Source: Buchnera aphidicola (Aphis aurantii)
GTDB taxonomy: Bacteria; Pseudomonadota; Gammaproteobacteria; Enterobacterales; Enterobacteriaceae
Length of the DNA stretch: 64,000 nucleotides
Reading direction: 5' to 3'
Assembly: GCF_039388985.1 (NCBI RefSeq)
Contig: NZ_CP135021.1
Span: 186,001-250,000 of the forward strand
The first letter of the stretch is position 1, and each line of letters begins with the position of its first letter. A program made the translations under genes and the position numbers. The notes under the pieces are model-generated. The model saw only the letters and a program-made list of their open reading frames with translations. It did no database searches and was not told where the DNA came from. Shown here piece after piece: positions 61,754 through 64,000 of the stretch.

Positions 61754-62779
61754 TTACGTTAATATTACCAATTTTTTAAATTTAGGCGACATCCATGTTG
61801 AAAATTGATTTTTTCCTTTGCTAATAAGACATACAGCTAGATTTTTATTAATAGATAATTCTTGTGCTTTTTTTAAACCTAAAAGAAGTAATCCAGTATC
61901 CCAGCTATCCGCTTCTAATGCAGTTGAAGCAACAACACTAACGGATACTAAATTGTTTTTTACGGGAATTCCATTTTGAGGGTTTATAATATGTGAAATA
62001 TTTTTACCGTTGATAAGATAATAATTAAGATAAGTTCCTGCCGTACTAATAGATTGATTGTTTAGACGAATCATTAATTGAACTATTTTTTTGTGATCAG
62101 TTGGTTTTTGAATTGCAATAATTTTTGATTTCTTTTTATTTTCCATTTTCACTAACACTGTTCCACCTATGGAAATGATATAGTTTTTTATTCCATTGTT
62201 TGTCAGTATGCAAGATAAATGATCCACAGCAAATCCTTCACCCAGTGTGGAAAGATTTATTTGCATTCCATCTATATTTTTTTTTAAATATATTCCTTTT
62301 GAGTTTTGAATAATTGTTAAATGTTGAATACCTGTAAGATTTATGTTTTTTTTAATCATTTTTATTGTAGGGTAATTATAAGGTTTTTTTTGAGTTCCAA
62401 ATCCCCATATATTAATTAAACTACCAATAGTTATATCTAATTTTCCATAAGTATTCTTATGACTATTTAGTGCTATTAAAATAATTTTTAAAAAATTTTT
62501 ATTAATTTTTAATAATTTTTGTTTTTTTAATTGATTAAATTTGTAAACTAAAGATTGCTGTTTCCACGGAGATAATAATTGTTCATCTTTATTTAAATTG
62601 TTCTGTATTAATTTTTTGATATATTTTGTATTTTTTACTTGTTCGTATGGAATTTTTACTTCCCAGTATGTCCCCATTGTTTTCCCTTTCAATACTATTA
62701 TTTTTTTACTTACATTTTTACAAATTATAAAAATATACAGAATTATTAATAAAAATATAATTGTTTTATTTAGTGTCAT
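61754..62779 (-). CDS. apbE: FAD:protein FMN transferase (ApbE)
   Basis: ApbE attaches FMN through a phosphoester to Thr or Ser of proteins such as the Rnf or Nqr subunits, outside the inner membrane. It has 341 residues against 351 in E. coli. Motifs are KGKTMGTYWEVKI, LDITIGSLINIWGFG, LSTLGEGFAVDHL, SISTAGTYLNYYL with HIINPQNG, and ALEADSWDTGLLLLG. The N-terminus is a hydrophobic helix with FIICKN, where a lipoprotein Cys would be, but the residue before Cys is Ile, so lipidation is doubtful. Targets are not in the window; other Buchnera strains keep an Rnf complex. Confidence 0.93.
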   Translation of the reverse strand: MTLNKTIIFLLIILYIFIICKNVSKKIIVLKGKTMGTYWEVKIPYEQVKNTKYIKKLIQNNLNKDEQLLSPWKQQSLVYKFNQLKKQKLLKINKNFLKIILIALNSHKNTYGKLDITIGSLINIWGFGTQKKPYNYPTIKMIKKNINLTGIQHLTIIQNSKGIYLKKNIDGMQINLSTLGEGFAVDHLSCILTNNGIKNYIISIGGTVLVKMENKKKSKIIAIQKPTDHKKIVQLMIRLNNQSISTAGTYLNYYLINGKNISHIINPQNGIPVKNNLVSVSVVASTALEADSWDTGLLLLGLKKAQELSINKNLAVCLISKGKNQFSTWMSPKFKKLVILT

Positions 62780-63027
62780 ATGTTAAATCGTCATTTTCAA
62801 AAAAAAATATTATATAAAATTTTTTAATAAAATATTATTAATAAGTAATCAATATTTAAAAAATTACTATTTTAGAATAGTTAATTTAAAATTTTTTTAT
62901 TTATCTAATAACGATCGATGGAGTTAATGAATGATGGAGTGTATACTAAAATTTTATTTTAATGAAAATTTTTATTTTAGTCGTTTTAGTCTATAAAGAT
63001 TAGATTGTAATTTATGAGAAAGAAACA

Positions 63028-64000
63028 ATGAAAAGAATAAATATAGTATTAAGAAAAACAGTATTTATTTTAACTCTCTTACTAAGTTTTGGAATGTCTT
63101 GGAGCAACAACAATTCTAGTTTTAATAATATTTCGTCTAAACATGTTGTTCCTAGTTTAGCGCCTATGTTAGAAAAGGTGATGCCTTCAGTAATCAGTAT
63201 TAATATTGAAGGAAGCAAGATAAACCATACTTCTCATTTACCTCATCAATTGAAACCATTTTTTGGTGATAATTCTCCTTTTTGCCAAGGTAATTCACCA
63301 TTTAGACATTCTCCTTTGTGTCATTTTCACTCTAATAATACACATGAAAAATTTCATGCATTAGGATCAGGTGTGATTATTGATGCTGAAAAGGGATATG
63401 CTGTAACTAATAATCATGTTGTAGAACATGCTAATAAAATACAAGTACAATTAAGTGATGGACGTCGTTACGAAGCCTGTGTAATAGGGAAAGACTCACG
63501 CTCTGATATTGCTTTAATACAACTAAAAAATGCAAATAATTTAAGTGCAATTAAAATTGCAGATTCTGACACACTAAGAGTGGGTGATTATACTGTAGCT
63601 ATTGGTAATCCTTATGGTCTCGGAGAAACTGTTACATCTGGTATTATTTCTGCTTTAGGAAGAAGCGGATTAAACATTGAACATTATGAAAACTTTATTC
63701 AAACTGATGCGGCAATTAATCGAGGTAATTCTGGAGGAGCATTAGTTAATTTGAACGGTGAGTTAATAGGTATTAACACTGCAATATTAGCTCCAGATGG
63801 CGGTAATATTGGAATTGGTTTTGCAATTCCTGGTAATATGGTTAAAAACCTTACATCACAAATAGCTCAATTTGGACAGGTAAGACGAGGTGAGTTGGGG
63901 ATAATAGGAATGGAATTAAATTCTGATTTAGCAAAGATAATGAAAATTAACACACAGAAAGGTGCTTTTGTTAATCAAGTTTTGCCTAACTCTTCTGCTT
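63028..64000 (+). CDS. degP: Periplasmic serine protease/chaperone DegP, 5' part (3' end outside the window)
   Basis: DegP degrades or holds misfolded envelope proteins. I read it from ATG 63028, after GAGAAAGA. A basic start and hydrophobic core (TVFILTLLLSFGMSWS) form the signal peptide. The protease triad is visible: His in VTNNHVVEHA, Asp in SRSDIALIQL, and Ser in NRGNSGGALVNL. The LA-loop region includes a short Cys-containing segment (CQGNSPF...LCHF), like the E. coli disulfide loop. A PDZ domain begins near VRRGELGIIGMEL. About 324 codons are present and the frame is still open at the window end. Confidence 0.97.
   Translation, partial: MKRINIVLRKTVFILTLLLSFGMSWSNNNSSFNNISSKHVVPSLAPMLEKVMPSVISINIEGSKINHTSHLPHQLKPFFGDNSPFCQGNSPFRHSPLCHFHSNNTHEKFHALGSGVIIDAEKGYAVTNNHVVEHANKIQVQLSDGRRYEACVIGKDSRSDIALIQLKNANNLSAIKIADSDTLRVGDYTVAIGNPYGLGETVTSGIISALGRSGLNIEHYENFIQTDAAINRGNSGGALVNLNGELIGINTAILAPDGGNIGIGFAIPGNMVKNLTSQIAQFGQVRRGELGIIGMELNSDLAKIMKINTQKGAFVNQVLPNSSA

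Noticed and set aside
63014..63031. Five-codon frame (MRKKQ) ending ATGA on the degP start
   Set aside because: Short frames like this are common by chance; its ATG lies inside the likely ribosome site of degP and nothing else supports translation.
1..64000. Insertion sequences, prophage, CRISPR arrays, tRNA or rRNA genes
   Set aside because: I looked for transposase-like proteins, direct-repeat arrays and tRNA T-arm signatures on both strands. Only the tmRNA gave such a signature.

Overview
The window is a stretch of chromosome from an insect endosymbiont that I recognise as Buchnera aphidicola, the obligate mutualist of aphids. The evidence is the very low GC content, the dense single-copy housekeeping genes closest to Enterobacterales, the absence of insertion sequences, prophage and CRISPR, and a Buchnera-type gene order. 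The host aphid cannot be named from the sequence. E. coli comparisons below are from memory, not from an alignment run.

Layout. 1-2.7 kb: end of ackA, then pta (acetate/acetyl-CoA node). 2.7-6.4 kb: yfaE-nrdB-nrdA (class Ia ribonucleotide reductase with its ferredoxin). 6.6-9.1 kb: gyrA. 9.3-17.9 kb: single genes on both strands: a DUF2076 protein with a coding minisatellite, a 2-Cys peroxiredoxin, ung, grpE, nadK, bamE, tmRNA (ssrA), grxD, rnt, sodA, pth, ychF. 18-22.7 kb: the thrABC operon. 23.3-26.1 kb: hpt, panC, panB, dksA. 26.4-34.6 kb: truA, mrcB, secA, a decayed mutT, coaE, guaC. 34.8-40.1 kb: the pyruvate dehydrogenase genes aceE-aceF-lpdA, closed by an exceptional 87-bp palindrome. 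40.2-43.2 kb: speD-speE, mtnN, erpA. 43.4-59.2 kb: the division/cell-wall (dcw) cluster on the minus strand, transcribed rsmH-ftsL-ftsI-murE-murF-mraY-murD-ftsW-murG-murC-ddlB-ftsA-ftsZ, with no ftsQ. 59.3-61.5 kb: ilvI-ilvH. 61.8-64 kb: apbE, and the 5' part of degP running off the window.

The genes fit a symbiont that makes essential amino acids (threonine; the isoleucine/valine branch through IlvIH) and pantothenate precursors for its host, and keeps a minimal set for DNA, translation quality control, redox defence, peptidoglycan and protein export.

The most striking signal is a shared defect in three genes. truA, murF and ftsW each carry an apparent reading-frame break at a poly(A) tract, and each full span is one base short of a multiple of three. 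Protein similarity resumes at once in the other frame. Such tracts are known in Buchnera and Blochmannia to be partly rescued by polymerase slippage. For ftsW the break hides the true start, which overlaps the murD stop as TAATG. Other items are a mutT pseudogene in its ancestral place between secA and coaE, a possible frame break at the 3' end of ftsL, a tmRNA with a probable ACA resume codon, a ten-copy NDM minisatellite, and eroded N-terminal domains of Pta. I saw no wholly new system.
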